Source of the DNA: Steinernema hermaphroditum
Taxonomy: Eukaryota > Nematoda > Chromadorea > Rhabditida > Steinernematidae
Assembly: GCA_030435675.1 (NCBI GenBank)
Contig: CM059624.1
Coordinates: 4,922,769-4,986,768 of the forward strand
Reading direction: 5' to 3'
DNA: 64,000 nt
Shown: positions 12,619 through 22,543 of the stretch, one piece after another
How positions within the stretch are numbered: position 1 is the first letter of the stretch
Layout of the letters: every line of letters begins with the position of its first letter
The notes under the pieces: generated by a model
What the model was told of the DNA's origin: nothing
Database searches by the model: none
Seen by the model: the letters and a program-made list of their open reading frames with translations, nothing else
Made by a program: the position numbers and the translations under genes

Positions 12619-13458
12619 TTAGAAAAGACCATCAATGAGCCCGGTCTCAGGATCAATGTCCATGTCGAAGAAGCAAGGCCTCGTGGCGAGACCCGGCATG
12701 GTCATGATGTCCCCGGCGAGAGGATAGATGAACCCAGCCCCCACCGAAGCCCACATGTCGCGGACGGGCAGTTTGAATCCAGTCGGAGCGCCTTTGAGTT
12801 TCGCGTCGTGGGACAAGGAGTACTGCGTCTTGGCCATGCAAATGGGAAGATGGCCGAAGCCCTGCTTCGTGTAGATCTCCAGCTTCTTCTTCGCCTGCTC
12901 CGAGAGTTCGACGCCGTCGCCGCCATACATCTCGCGGCAGATCTTCTCGATCTTCGTGAGGAGATCGTCCTCCGACGGGTAGAGAAAGCGGAAGTCGGAG
13001 GGCTTGGCGCACGCCTCGACGACCGCCTTGGCGAGATCGATGGCGCCGGCGCCGCCCGACGCCCAATGGTCGGACATGACGCCGACAGCGCCGAACTCCG
13101 CCGCCTTCTTCTTTACCAGCTCCACTTCGGCGTCGGAGTCGGAGGCGAAGCGATTCACGCAGACGACCACCGGGATACCGTATTTCGAAGCGTTTTCTAT
13201 CTAGAAGGGGGCGATTGTGATGGAGTAGATTGAGATTCCCTTCTGATTCTCCACTCCCTCCCAGGAGATGTTTCTCCTACACGTACCTGTTTCCTCAAAT
13301 TCGTGTCACAGCCTCCCTCAAGCAATTTGAGATCCTCACTAAGGTACTCGTGAGCCAAGGGTGCGCCCGGAGTGACAGCAGGTCCTCCGCCGTGCATCTT
13401 GAGGGCGCGGACAGTGGCCACGAGGACGACGGCGTTTGGTTTGAGGCCCGAGTAGCGG

Positions 13459-13505
<47 letters not shown>

Positions 13506-15312
13506 CGCTTCGGTGACGACGTAGCCATCCTCGCCGACGAGTTTCAGCGCGATCTGGTCGGCGATGATCGAACTGCAGCCGTGGGCGATGTTGGCGAAGG
13601 GGCCTAGAAAACAAGAGGGTCAGGTTCTCTCTAAGAGTAGGACGTTTAGACGAGCGACTCACCAGCATGGACGAAGACGGGCGTTCCCTCGAGGGTCTGC
13701 ATGAGGTTCGGCCTTACCGTATCCTTCATGAGCACTGTCAACGACCCAGTCACTCCGACGTCGTCGGCGGTCACCGGGTTTCCCGCCTTGTCGTTAGCGA
13801 CGACGATCTTCGCGATGCGATCGTGCATATCGGCGAGGCCCGAGCAGAGCCCGAGGATGGCCATCAGCTCGCTTCCCACGGAGATGACGAACTGCGTGGA
13901 GCGCACGTGGCCCTTCTCAGTGGCGCCGTGGCCCACTTCGATCTTGCGCAAAAAGCGATCGTTGATGTCCATCACACGGTTCCACGTGATCGTCTCGGGG
14001 TCGATGTCGAGGCGTGCGAAACGGCGCCTCTCCTCCGCCGAGAGGTCGTTCGCGTCCTCGGGCACCGCGACACCGAGCCTCTGGAGACGCCGCTTCTGGA
14101 TGGCCGAGAGGCGCCGCTTGCCCGTTTTGTCCTTGGGGACGAGACGGTTGAAGAGCGCCTCGTCGGATTGCGTGGCCTCGTGGAACATGCGGGCGTCGAT
14201 GGCCGCGGCCAGGAGGTTGTTGGCGGCGGTGATCGCGTGGATGTCGCCGGTGAGGTGCAGGTTGAATTCTTCCATGGGGATCACTTGCGCGTAGCCGCCA
14301 CCTGCAGCGCCACCTTTGATGCCGAAGATGGGGCCTTGGGAGGGCTGGCGGACGCAGGCGAAGGTGTTCTTGCCCAGATGGGCGCAGAGGGACTGGGCCA
14401 GGCCCATGGTGGTCGTGCTTTTGCCTTCGCCGAGCGGAGTGGGGGTGATTGCTGGAATGGATCTAGAGGTGAGATTGGATTGGATTCTGATTTTGGTGTG
14501 GACTTTCCAGGGTTTTTGCATCAGGGTGATCAATTAAGGCTGAGGTATTTCATTGATTCAACAAATAGGAGATAAACGATGTTCTACATCAACCTCCACA
14601 ATGTAAACCGCTCCGATTAACCGCTGTTTTACCTACCATTAGAGGAAAACTGGTTGCTAGCAAATCTGTTTGTTTTGTATTTCCACATGAATGCCTCTCT
14701 CTCATAAAGTGAACCATCTCCTTAAATGCTTCTGCAACTATCATAAATCGTGTCTCTTATTCATTAACATTCCATTAAGTATTTCGACTTGTTCGTCCCA
14801 AAAATCGGAATGGTTGCACCAATCTGCACGCAAACCTTCACCACGTGGAAAAGCCGGTTTGCTCCAGTCGGCGCTACTTGTGATCTACTGCGTTACTCTT
14901 CGAAAAAACCAAGGTCACTCAATAAAAGTTGAAATTTTATGGTTTCGATGAATAATTTGAACGCAACAGGGGTGTGGAAAACGCTTGGATTGAAGAGCGA
15001 TGTGCCCTGAAGCAAGGAACCTAGTTTTGTGTAAAAAGCAGCTCTTGTTTTGGTGATCAACAACATTTTCACAGACTCACCCGTGACGACGATGTACTTT
15101 CCATCCTTCTGGTCCTTGAGACGTTTCAGCACGTCGAGCGAAACCTTCGCCTTCTTCTGCCCGTAGAGTTCGAGTTCCTCGTGCTCGATGCCGATCTCCT
15201 TGGCCAGCTCCTCAATCAGCTTTGGCTTCTGCGCGCGCGACACCTGGATGTCCGAGGGCACCGGGCGCTGCAGCTCGGGCTTGAGAACTCTCAGATTCCA
15301 GGACTCCGACAT
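12619..15312 (-). CDS. formate-tetrahydrofolate ligase (monofunctional)
   Basis: This cytosolic one-carbon enzyme makes 10-formyl-THF from formate, THF and ATP. Four exons join in phase: 15312-15081, 14451-13663, 13603-13287 and 13200-12619 (TAA), 1920 bp, 639 residues, the usual size of a monofunctional enzyme. The nucleotide-binding loop [12 protein letters not shown] starts at about residue 80, and [15 protein letters not shown], [26 protein letters not shown] and [17 protein letters not shown] blocks are all typical of the family. No dehydrogenase/cyclohydrolase domain precedes it: the ATG starts only ~77 residues before the loop, with a good acceptor (TTTGTTGCAG) 15 bases upstream, so a longer trifunctional form is unlikely. 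C. elegans likewise has a separate ligase, from memory. Spacing of ~660 bp from the upstream same-strand gene argues for its own promoter. Confidence 0.95.
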
Positions 15313-15970
15313 GTCTTCTTCTTCTGCTGCAACAAAAAGGTGAGAGAAGACGGGCGATGCGCACGCAAAGCCACGCCGTCGACTCTTTCGGCGTTTGGCG
15401 CGCCGCCGCTGATAAGATCTCTCGGGGCTCTGTGGCGGCGACCAAAAGCGCTTTGAAAAGAAGGGGAGAAGTTGCCATGGCCACGGAAAAACAACGAAAT
15501 GTGGTGGAAAACAAGATTCGCACCTCCTTTTATTAACACTGCGCGCCGCGTGTTTACACCGAGATAGAGAAGTGATGTCACGCAGGCATCGCTCGCGACC
15601 GGAGCGTCGCCGATTTCGTCGCTTCCGTGGTGGAGGCAGCAGAGAACGCGCAGAGATGGATCAGGTGATTGTCTTTTTTTGAACATGCTAAAGACCACAT
15701 GAAATAACCTCACGATCTATTCCTTGATGCGTTAGATAGTAGGGAAGGAAGATGACCAGAGTTTCTTTTGGATCGTTTCGATGAGCAAATGATCCTGGAA
15801 CAATTTGAAGTTCAAAGTGTCCGACCTTCCTCGGCGCCTTCGCATTTCGAATAAATCTATCTCAAGTTGTTATCCCAAACCCAACTCAATCATTTGCTTC
15901 GCTATCTAATCTAGAGCGATAATATTATCATTTACTACAAAGATATTATATTTAACAACCCAGTTTCCAC
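15313..15970. other. intergenic, likely promoter of the formate-THF ligase gene
   Basis: Between the unknown gene ending at 15971 and the ligase start at 15312 (both minus). A trans-splice-like acceptor lies just upstream of the ligase ATG. Open frames at 15.3-15.7 kb on the minus strand lack protein-like character. No repeat seen. Confidence 0.45.
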
Positions 15971-16865
15971 TTATCTTACGTCTTCTGCATCCACTTCGAG
16001 CTTCTGTTCCTTTAAGTAGCTGTCGTGGATCGCCTTCTGAAAGATATTTTTACTCAAATAGTCAAGGTTCGAGAAACTCACCGCAGCGCACTGTTCGCCA
16101 CCATTCAGGCCGAGCTTGCAGATGACCATGCACGTCTCCATCAGATCCAGGTTTTCGCATCCGTCCGACTCGTCCATCAGGTTGTCCTCCTTGATTCTGT
16201 CAAAGGCCGGCGCCAAGTCCGCTCTCTCTTCCAGCAATGTCGCCACCAGAGCTTCGAGTCTTTCTATTTCAATGTCCAGTTTCTTGATAATCTCTAGAAC
16301 TTGCGAATCAGCGCCGGATTGGAAAGACGGCGCCTACCTGATTTCCATTGGTCGGACGTAATCTGCCCTTTGTAGTGGTGACTGCAATGGAAGTTCTGGA
16401 TCAGCTCCTATAGGAATAGGACACTACAGCACCAAAGCCAACTCCACGAGCTTACTATGCTGATGAAATAGTTCAACTGCCGGTGCGCGAAGAGCGCTTG
16501 TGCAATTCCCTGGCGCGTCGCCGTCCAAAATGCTGAAACATTCAATCCGGTCACTGCATCAAGTGCTGTTATCGTACCTCTCCGATGTGCGCACTTCTTG
16601 GCCTTCTCGCAACATTCCCGCAGTATTTTATCTTTCAACTGCGTCAGCAGTACTTTCTCCTGGAGTGATAGGATCCTTAGCCCGGCATAGGGCCATGACT
16701 CACCTGTCTCTGCTTGGCCCTCTCTTGCGCCTGCGTCGCCTTGAGGGGCCTCTCCGCGACCATCTTCGGTGCTGGTGACGCTGGAGTGTCGACCTCCATG
16801 GGTTCCGCAGAAGAATACATCGCCGTGGGGTGAACCACTTCCGTCTTGACTCGTCGTTTAAGCAT
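15971..16865 (-). CDS. 224-residue helical protein, unknown function, operon member
   Basis: Six small exons join in phase: 16865-16704, 16659-16578, 16532-16456, 16407-16338, 16299-16082 and 16036-15971 (TAA), 675 bp. The start [11 protein letters not shown] is five bases after a TTTTCAG acceptor, which supports trans-splicing. The N-terminus is basic with a short acidic/Pro linker ([12 protein letters not shown]); the rest is predominantly helical, with a probable coiled coil ([21 protein letters not shown]) and an acidic C-terminus. No domain recognised. The intron between exons 4 and 5 would be only 38 bp and its acceptor (CGCAAG) is weak, so that junction is the least certain. It lies 152 bp downstream of ubc-12 on the same strand and is probably co-transcribed with it. 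Confidence 0.7.
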
Positions 16866-17017
16866 GAGTTCTGAAAATGACATACGAATCCTGATAACAG
16901 ATCAGAAGATACGCCAAAAGTCCACAACTCTCCAAGAGATCCACTCGAACAATTAAACAGGCATTTATCCAACATATAATTCGGGAATTACTGAAATCTT
17001 CCTGGCGCCAGAAGCGG

Positions 17018-17674
17018 TCACCAAGGAGGGCTGTTGACGTAGGGCTTCGAATTGTAGTTGTCGATGTACTGGCGGACCTTGCGGCTGAACCCGGCCTACA
17101 AGAGTCAACTGTAGAAGCAGTTTCCAGTAGATCTAAACCCACAATGTCGTCCCGGTGCTGCTTGGCGGCTTCCGTGTTCAGAGGATCGCTGAAGTCGATG
17201 AGGTCGGAGAAGAGGCTGTCGAGTCCGAGGACGACGTCGGAGATACGGCGCGCCGGAGTCCATCCGAAGCCGTCCATCGAGTTCGCCCGCAGGATGCTCA
17301 GACAGACGTTTCCCTCGACTTCGATGTTCGGGTGCCATACGGGCGTTAGACACTTCACTGTGGGAGGCTAAACGACTACTGTATACTAGGGATGAGGGGG
17401 AGAGACTCACCGCGTTGTTGTATTCGGGCGTGACTAAGAGGGCGAAGACGAAGATGCCGCCGGCGTACATGCCGGAGCAGGGCCGGACCTGCACTTCGAT
17501 GCGGTCGAAGGAGGGCAGGTTGACGAATCTGATCTTGCATGTCGGGTGACTCCGGAAAATCTTGTCTAAGTCCTGCACTTCTTGTGCCAGCAGCTGGTCC
17601 CGGATCGAGATACGCTTCTTCAGGTACTCCTTGTCCTCGTCGACGCCCTGAATTCGTTTCTGGAGGTTGAACAT
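17018..17674 (-). CDS. ubc-12: NEDD8-conjugating enzyme E2 (UBE2F/UBC-12 type)
   Basis: It carries NEDD8 as a thioester and passes it to cullins, acting with the NEDD8 E1 and RING ligases in the neddylation pathway (family knowledge). Three exons join in phase: 17674-17411, 17367-17143 and 17095-17018 (TGA), 567 bp, 188 residues, normal for the family. The start [20 protein letters not shown] matches the N-terminal helix of UBC-12/UBE2F that docks on the E1. The UBC fold shows [21 protein letters not shown], and the catalytic cysteine is in GNVCLSILR, about residue 117. The C-terminus ([11 protein letters not shown]) runs slightly past the usual end. An acceptor-like ATCTTCAG lies 13 bases before the ATG. 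It sits 190 bp below the upstream gene and 152 bp above the next, typical operon spacing. Confidence 0.95.
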
Positions 17675-17864
17675 CGCTCCCGGCTCCTGAAGATTCGAGG
17701 ATGAGCCAGCACCAGCAAAAGAAGCAGAAATATACCAGGACAAGAACCACAGCAGTTCGAAGGACATAGAAAGTCATTTAATCCAAACAATACGCAATTA
17801 AATAGATTAAAGCAGTTAGAGTTAATAGAACCATAGAGTCAACAAATAAATACTATAACAACAC

Positions 17865-20595
17865 CTAGAAGTTGAAGTTGAACGCGTTGCCACCGACCGC
17901 GTCCTCGGTCCCGTCGTCGCCACCGAAGTTGAACTGGAAGTCGTTGTTGTTATTCCCGTCGGTGTTGTCATCGTTTCCGAAGTTAAAGTTGAAGATGCCG
18001 TCATCGGCTTGCGAGTCGTTCCCATCGATGCCGAAGTTGAAGTCCAACGCTTCTTGGGTAGAGTTCTTATCAGCGGCGATCTGAAGCACGGATATACAAG
18101 TTGAAGGGACGCCATCGCGCTTACGCCTGCTAGGAACGACGGTTCAGCGTTGTTTTGTGAAGACGATTCAAAGTTGAAACCACCGAACGCATTGTTCGAG
18201 TCACCCGACTTATTTCCATCCGAAGCGTCGCCAAACATCTGAAACATTCCAAAGGTTATCTTTTGGACTGTTTTGTCCAAAATACCATGAAGGCCCCGTT
18301 GGCGGTATCGGCGCCACCAAGGGTCAAAGGTTCCTCGTTCGGGGTGCCAGCAAGATGTTCGGGAGCACACTCAACTGGAGTGTCCGCGGCCAACGATTCA
18401 GTGCTCGGCTGCGTGGCGACCTCAGCTGGGGCATCAGCCGAGCGCTGAGAAGCGCTTTTCGACGGAGTTCGAGAGGCTGGATGCATGTTGGCCCGTGCCG
18501 CAGTGTCAGCACGGCGTTGAGAGCCACTCTTACTTCTAGCCGGAGTCTTGGGGGGCAACGTCTCGACAGGCTGCGATGGAGTCATAACCGGGCTCTCAGG
18601 AGCAGGGGTAGGGGTAGCGTGGGGAGAGTTTCGCCGACCTTCGCCATGCCGGCCCTCGCTCTCCTTTCGCTTTTCGCATTCGAAAAGATTCTCTAAATGG
18701 AAATAATAGTTCAGTAAAGACACAGGAGTTGCGGATATTCACCAGCTTCAACTTCGGTTTCATTCAGGGGTTCCGCCCTAGTCGGAGCATCAACACGACG
18801 CTGGGAAGCCCTTTTTGACGGAGTTTGTGAAGAGCGTCTTTCGACGACTGGCTGCGTCGGGGTCCTTGCTGGCGTGCCAGCAAGACGGCAAGAGACACGC
18901 CTAGCCGGAGTTTTGGGAGGCAGCACTTCAACATCAGGCTGTGATGGAGTCATCGCTGTGGATGCCGCTGCTGGCTCCATAGTGCCTGGCAGATCTTCTC
19001 CAAAGCTTTCTTGCAGTTCACGTGGATTCGGCTTTTCAAAAATATTCTCTGCAATCAACCAGTCAGTACAAGTCATATGCGATTTGGAGGTGTACCATTC
19101 GAGCGATTATGCGCGCAGTCTTGTTCATCCGCGGTACAATCAAAGATCTAAAGAATGGTTTGCTTATTTTCTACACATGTAGAGCTCACCATCTGTTCGC
19201 CACTTGAACTGCTGCGTTCTGATCGCTCGGGGCGATCGACACTTTCGACGTAGCTCTCTTGAGGGGAATAGAACTGACAGTGGGTGAATGCAGGATTGGC
19301 GAAGGTGACATGTGGGGACTTGGCTACCACATCACCTTCCAAGCGCGCCATCTTCTTGGGCACTTCAGGAACCAGGAATTCTTCGTTCCTGCGCTTTGTG
19401 GGAAGGTCCTGAAAGAGTCGACGGGTCAGGGAGCGAGGGAAATGCACTCCTGTACCTCGGTGTACTGAACCAAATTTACTGCTTTTCTGTTGCTGCTGTG
19501 ATTGTTGTGATCAGCTGCGGTGGGTGTCTCTTCTTCCTCATCTTCACCCAAATCGGCCAATGAGTCATTCAGGAGCGCATCGGCGTCCAGCAACTGCCGC
19601 TTTGGCTTGGGAATCACCTTGAACAACTTGGCCCATTCGCGGTTGTTACGCAAAATCTTGTTTCCCAGTCGTCGAATGATCGTCATTTGCTGCATGAACG
19701 AGTCCTCGTCAGAAGCTAAATGGGCCAAATGAGCATATTTCCATCAGCGTTAAGCGCACCGTCACCAACAGAAGATTCGAAAGACGATCGGAGCGCTTCC
19801 CACAGCTTGTCCGCTTCCTTCTTGGCCACCTCAATGTTACTTTTTGAGGACTCGGCATCAGCGATCCAGGGCGCGCTTTCATAAATGCTGCGCAGTTGGG
19901 CAAGCACCTTCTCGCTGTGCTCGATGTGGCTGCGCCACTCGGAACCGTGGTTCGCGTTGTCATTCGCTACCTTCTCGTTGGATACAACGAGGCGGGCGAG
20001 TTTTTCCTTGGCCAGATCGAGCGTTTTCGTGTTCCTGCAGAAATATCGCTATGAGTGGCTATTTTTTCAGGCGCACTTACAACTCCACACAAACAATGCT
20101 CGCGTCCTTCTGCTTCATGAGCGCACGCATCTCGCGCTCGTTCGCCTCCATGGTCATTTCAAGAATGCCGGTATCACTCTTCACGTCTTCGATCTTTCGA
20201 CGTGATTCTGAAAAAGAGTGAGTCAACAACAGTGTTCGCAGCAGTGATCCGCACCTCTGATCTCGGCCTTCACCTCTTCAATTCGGCGCAGAAGCTGCTC
20301 ATTTCGCGTATCTAAATGACTCAGATAAATCAAGGAATTCTTTCACTGGTCGACTCACCTAACTGAGCGCACTCTCTCAGCTTCGCTTCCATGGTTTCGA
20401 AGGCGTTCAGAGCACCTGGAATATGAATATACGCTGATATCACTTAAGATGAGAACGGAACACGCCGAACACGTCATACAGCGCAGGATTCGCGGAATAT
20501 TCAGAATTTCTAGAACCCTCAAATCGCGCGCGAACGCGTACAGTTCGATGGCCAGGCGGAGATGTTTCCGTGTCCACATCAACAGAGCGATACAT
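17865..20595 (-). CDS. coiled-coil protein with TP-rich duplicated exons and Phe/Asn-rich tail
   Basis: Twelve exons join in phase: 20595-20517 (first exon and its donor tentative), 20415-20359, 20311-20255, 20207-20081, 20034-19766, 19715-19456, 19408-19190, 19147-19096, 19048-18743, 18692-18286, 18238-18125 and 18080-17865 (TAG); 2163 bp, 720 residues. The first ~190 residues are charged and heptad-like (LLRRIEEVKAEIRESRRKIEDVK). The middle is disordered; exons 9 and 10 look duplicated, each beginning ENIFE/ENLFE and carrying MTPSQP..VE.LPPKTPAR and TPSK.ASQR blocks. The last ~110 residues are acidic with repeated FNF/FQFNF motifs and end in FNFNF. No catalytic motif. A long N-terminal coiled coil followed by a Phe-rich tail is the layout of nematode synaptonemal-complex proteins such as SYP-4; this is a hypothesis from architecture only. 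It is likely the first gene of an operon with ubc-12. Confidence 0.75.
18286..19048 (-). repeat. tandemly duplicated exons within the coiled-coil gene
   Basis: Exons 19048-18743 and 18692-18286 begin in the same phase with near-identical starts (AG AAT ATT TTT GAA against AG AAT CTT TTC GAA). Both encode a Pro/Thr block MTPSQP-x(2-3)-VE-x-LPPKTPAR followed by a TPSK-x-ASQR-x-x-DAP block. The order of motifs is the same in both, so an intragenic exon duplication is the simplest reading. Confidence 0.65.
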
Positions 20596-21119
20596 TGGAT
20601 GCTCTCTGCCTCACTCGTGGAAACTATTCGGTTCTGCCAGCAGACGTAGACATCTGCTGGCCCTGCTCTCGCGCTGCAGGAACGAGACGTCTACGGTTCA
20701 AATGCACCACCGTGTCTGCGAGCGGTCGTATCGTTCACAAGTTCGTCTTGTCTACACGATTTCCGGACACTTGAAAGATTTATGTTCCGTGCAGATAAAA
20801 TTTCCTTGTCTCACAACACCAAGTGATCATCTACATTCAATCAGGATGAACGCAGATCTTAATTTCAAATCAGGTCTGCCAGCTACCGCTCGGTGCACTG
20901 TTCTGAACAATCTCAACATGAGCATTTATTGGCAACATACAAGACATGGCCATACTTGACCAGCAGGTTTCCAACACAATCCGAGCGCTACATTTAAAAT
21001 GGCAAATATGTACACCGTTGAACAACAACTTTAATTGAACAAAAGAATCTAACAATTGTTTAACAATTGGCGCGTAACAGCAAGGGGTTAGAAACGTCCT
21101 AATGGCAAGTAGTAGTACA
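20596..21119. other. intergenic or unannotated 5' region
   Basis: Separates two minus-strand genes. Open frames on the plus strand (20562-20959) are not protein-like. The minus strand contains further ATGs at ~20.65 kb that stop quickly, so an additional 5' exon for the coiled-coil gene cannot be excluded. Confidence 0.35.
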
Positions 21120-21891
21120 TCATAGGTACAGGGACACTGGGACGTACTGGGCGGGTGGTTCGGTCGGTTCTGGATCTGGACGGACGAACGTTTCGTCATC
21201 GAACTGGTAATCGTGGAACGGATCGATAGTGAAGTCGATGTTCTCCGTGTCCGAGACTCTGAAATAGATTGGTGTCAGATAATAGAGTACATTATGGACA
21301 ACCGTCAATAAACACCATACCCTTCCCACATGTTCACTAAAAGGATCTTTCGACTCTTTCACGAAATTAGTGATTATCAGTTCGTATGCAAACGATAAAG
21401 CCGTGTTTCCCAAATGAGTCCCAGTCGCTCTCGTTTCATCTGCCTCAAATCCCGCTGCGCATACCTCGTTGCTCTTTTGAACTCGTCGAGCTCACTTTTG
21501 GTGCTCAATCGACTGCACCTTTCCTTCTGCTCCTTTTGACGCGCGTCTTCGGCGTTTTTTGACCACGCCTTCAGAGTTTCTTCAAACTGCCGATCAGCAA
21601 CGTCAGGATTCAGGTAGTCGACGTTATTACGCTCGTTGGAGTTGATTCCTGCGGCCTAAATCCTCAGAGCTTCAGTTGCAACAAGTAGAAATAGGCACTG
21701 TACGTTGATTAGTGGTGAGCTTAGGCTAGGGATGGCAGCGAGACGTTGGTTAGTATTGAGCTTTGGCTCGACTGGTCCGTCTTCGTTCGAACCGCTTTCC
21801 CGTATTGGTGATTCGAGTCTCCTCTGGAACGCAAGCAGTAGAATAAGCAGAAGGCAACGATCTTTACCTTTTGAGCCTTTCGATCAGTCAT
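21120..21891 (-). CDS. 157-residue charged protein, unknown function
   Basis: Four exons join in phase: 21891-21868, 21823-21704, 21655-21465 and 21258-21120 (TGA), 474 bp. The ATG follows an acceptor-like TATTCCAG by 16 bases, consistent with trans-splicing. The protein starts MTDRKAQKRRLESPIRE, has a Ser/Pro linker, then a helical charged stretch (FEETLKAWSKNAEDARQKEQ) and an acidic tail (FTIDPFHDYQFDDETFV) ending in Pro-rich sequence. No signal peptide or membrane segment. I do not recognise the family. It precedes the coiled-coil gene by 525 bp on the same strand and may or may not share its transcript. Confidence 0.55.
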
Positions 21892-21958
21892 GGCTGCTTC
21901 GAAAGACCTGGAATATATGAAACACGGATTAACCCCGCCCAAAAACATGTCGGATAAC

Positions 21959-22440
21959 TTCAAATATCGCATTTAACGTGGCTAATTATCATCTCAGCAT
22001 TTATACAACAGAAACTTCGATAAATTACAGCGAATACAGCTTCAAAAATGAAGTCCTTATCGATTGGCGGCGAATGCCTCGTTCTACCGTAGTCCATTCA
22101 TTCAGTTTTCTGGTCGTTGCGGGAACCCAAGTGCCCGTACTGTGAGACAAGCGTCTGGGAGTACTGTAGGCGAGTGCAGTGGGACAAGACGGCGTTGAAC
22201 CGCGCTCTGGAACGTTGCAAAAAGGAATGGAATGCGGCCGACACAGCTGATAGACGGTAGACCAGACAGTGCAGACAGCACTGGGCTTCACCGACAGCAA
22301 AATGGAGTGGTCGGCGGTTTCCTTATCCAGTTTCTGAATTTTTTTTAACGGTTCTTGTGAGAATTCACGCACCGCGGCCTGAATTAAACATTTTCACAGC
22401 CTCTTACCAGTCTGCTTCGGTCCCTAGTTGTCGAAAACCT
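21959..22440 (-). other. unresolved coding-like patch
   Basis: Between two minus-strand genes. One frame (22372-22025, no ATG start) begins after a good acceptor (TTTAATTCAG) with a helical charged stretch (REFSQEPLKKIQKLDKETAD); from about 22330 an alternative frame reads a helix-like segment (VSAAFHSFLQRSRARFNAVL) and stops near 22103. I could not join these into a phase-consistent gene with an ATG. It may be a short operon gene with a missed intron or an assembly error. Confidence 0.25.
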
Positions 22441-22543
22441 GTATATATATTAACTTTATCTTTGTACTTATAAACCTGGGTGAGATACATGTATCATATG
22501 CGCGTGTATTGTCTTTACATCTTTCAGTTCATGGATGAATATC

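Noticed and set aside
13667..14575. 302-codon plus-strand open frame
   Set aside because: Antisense shadow of the formate-THF ligase exon.
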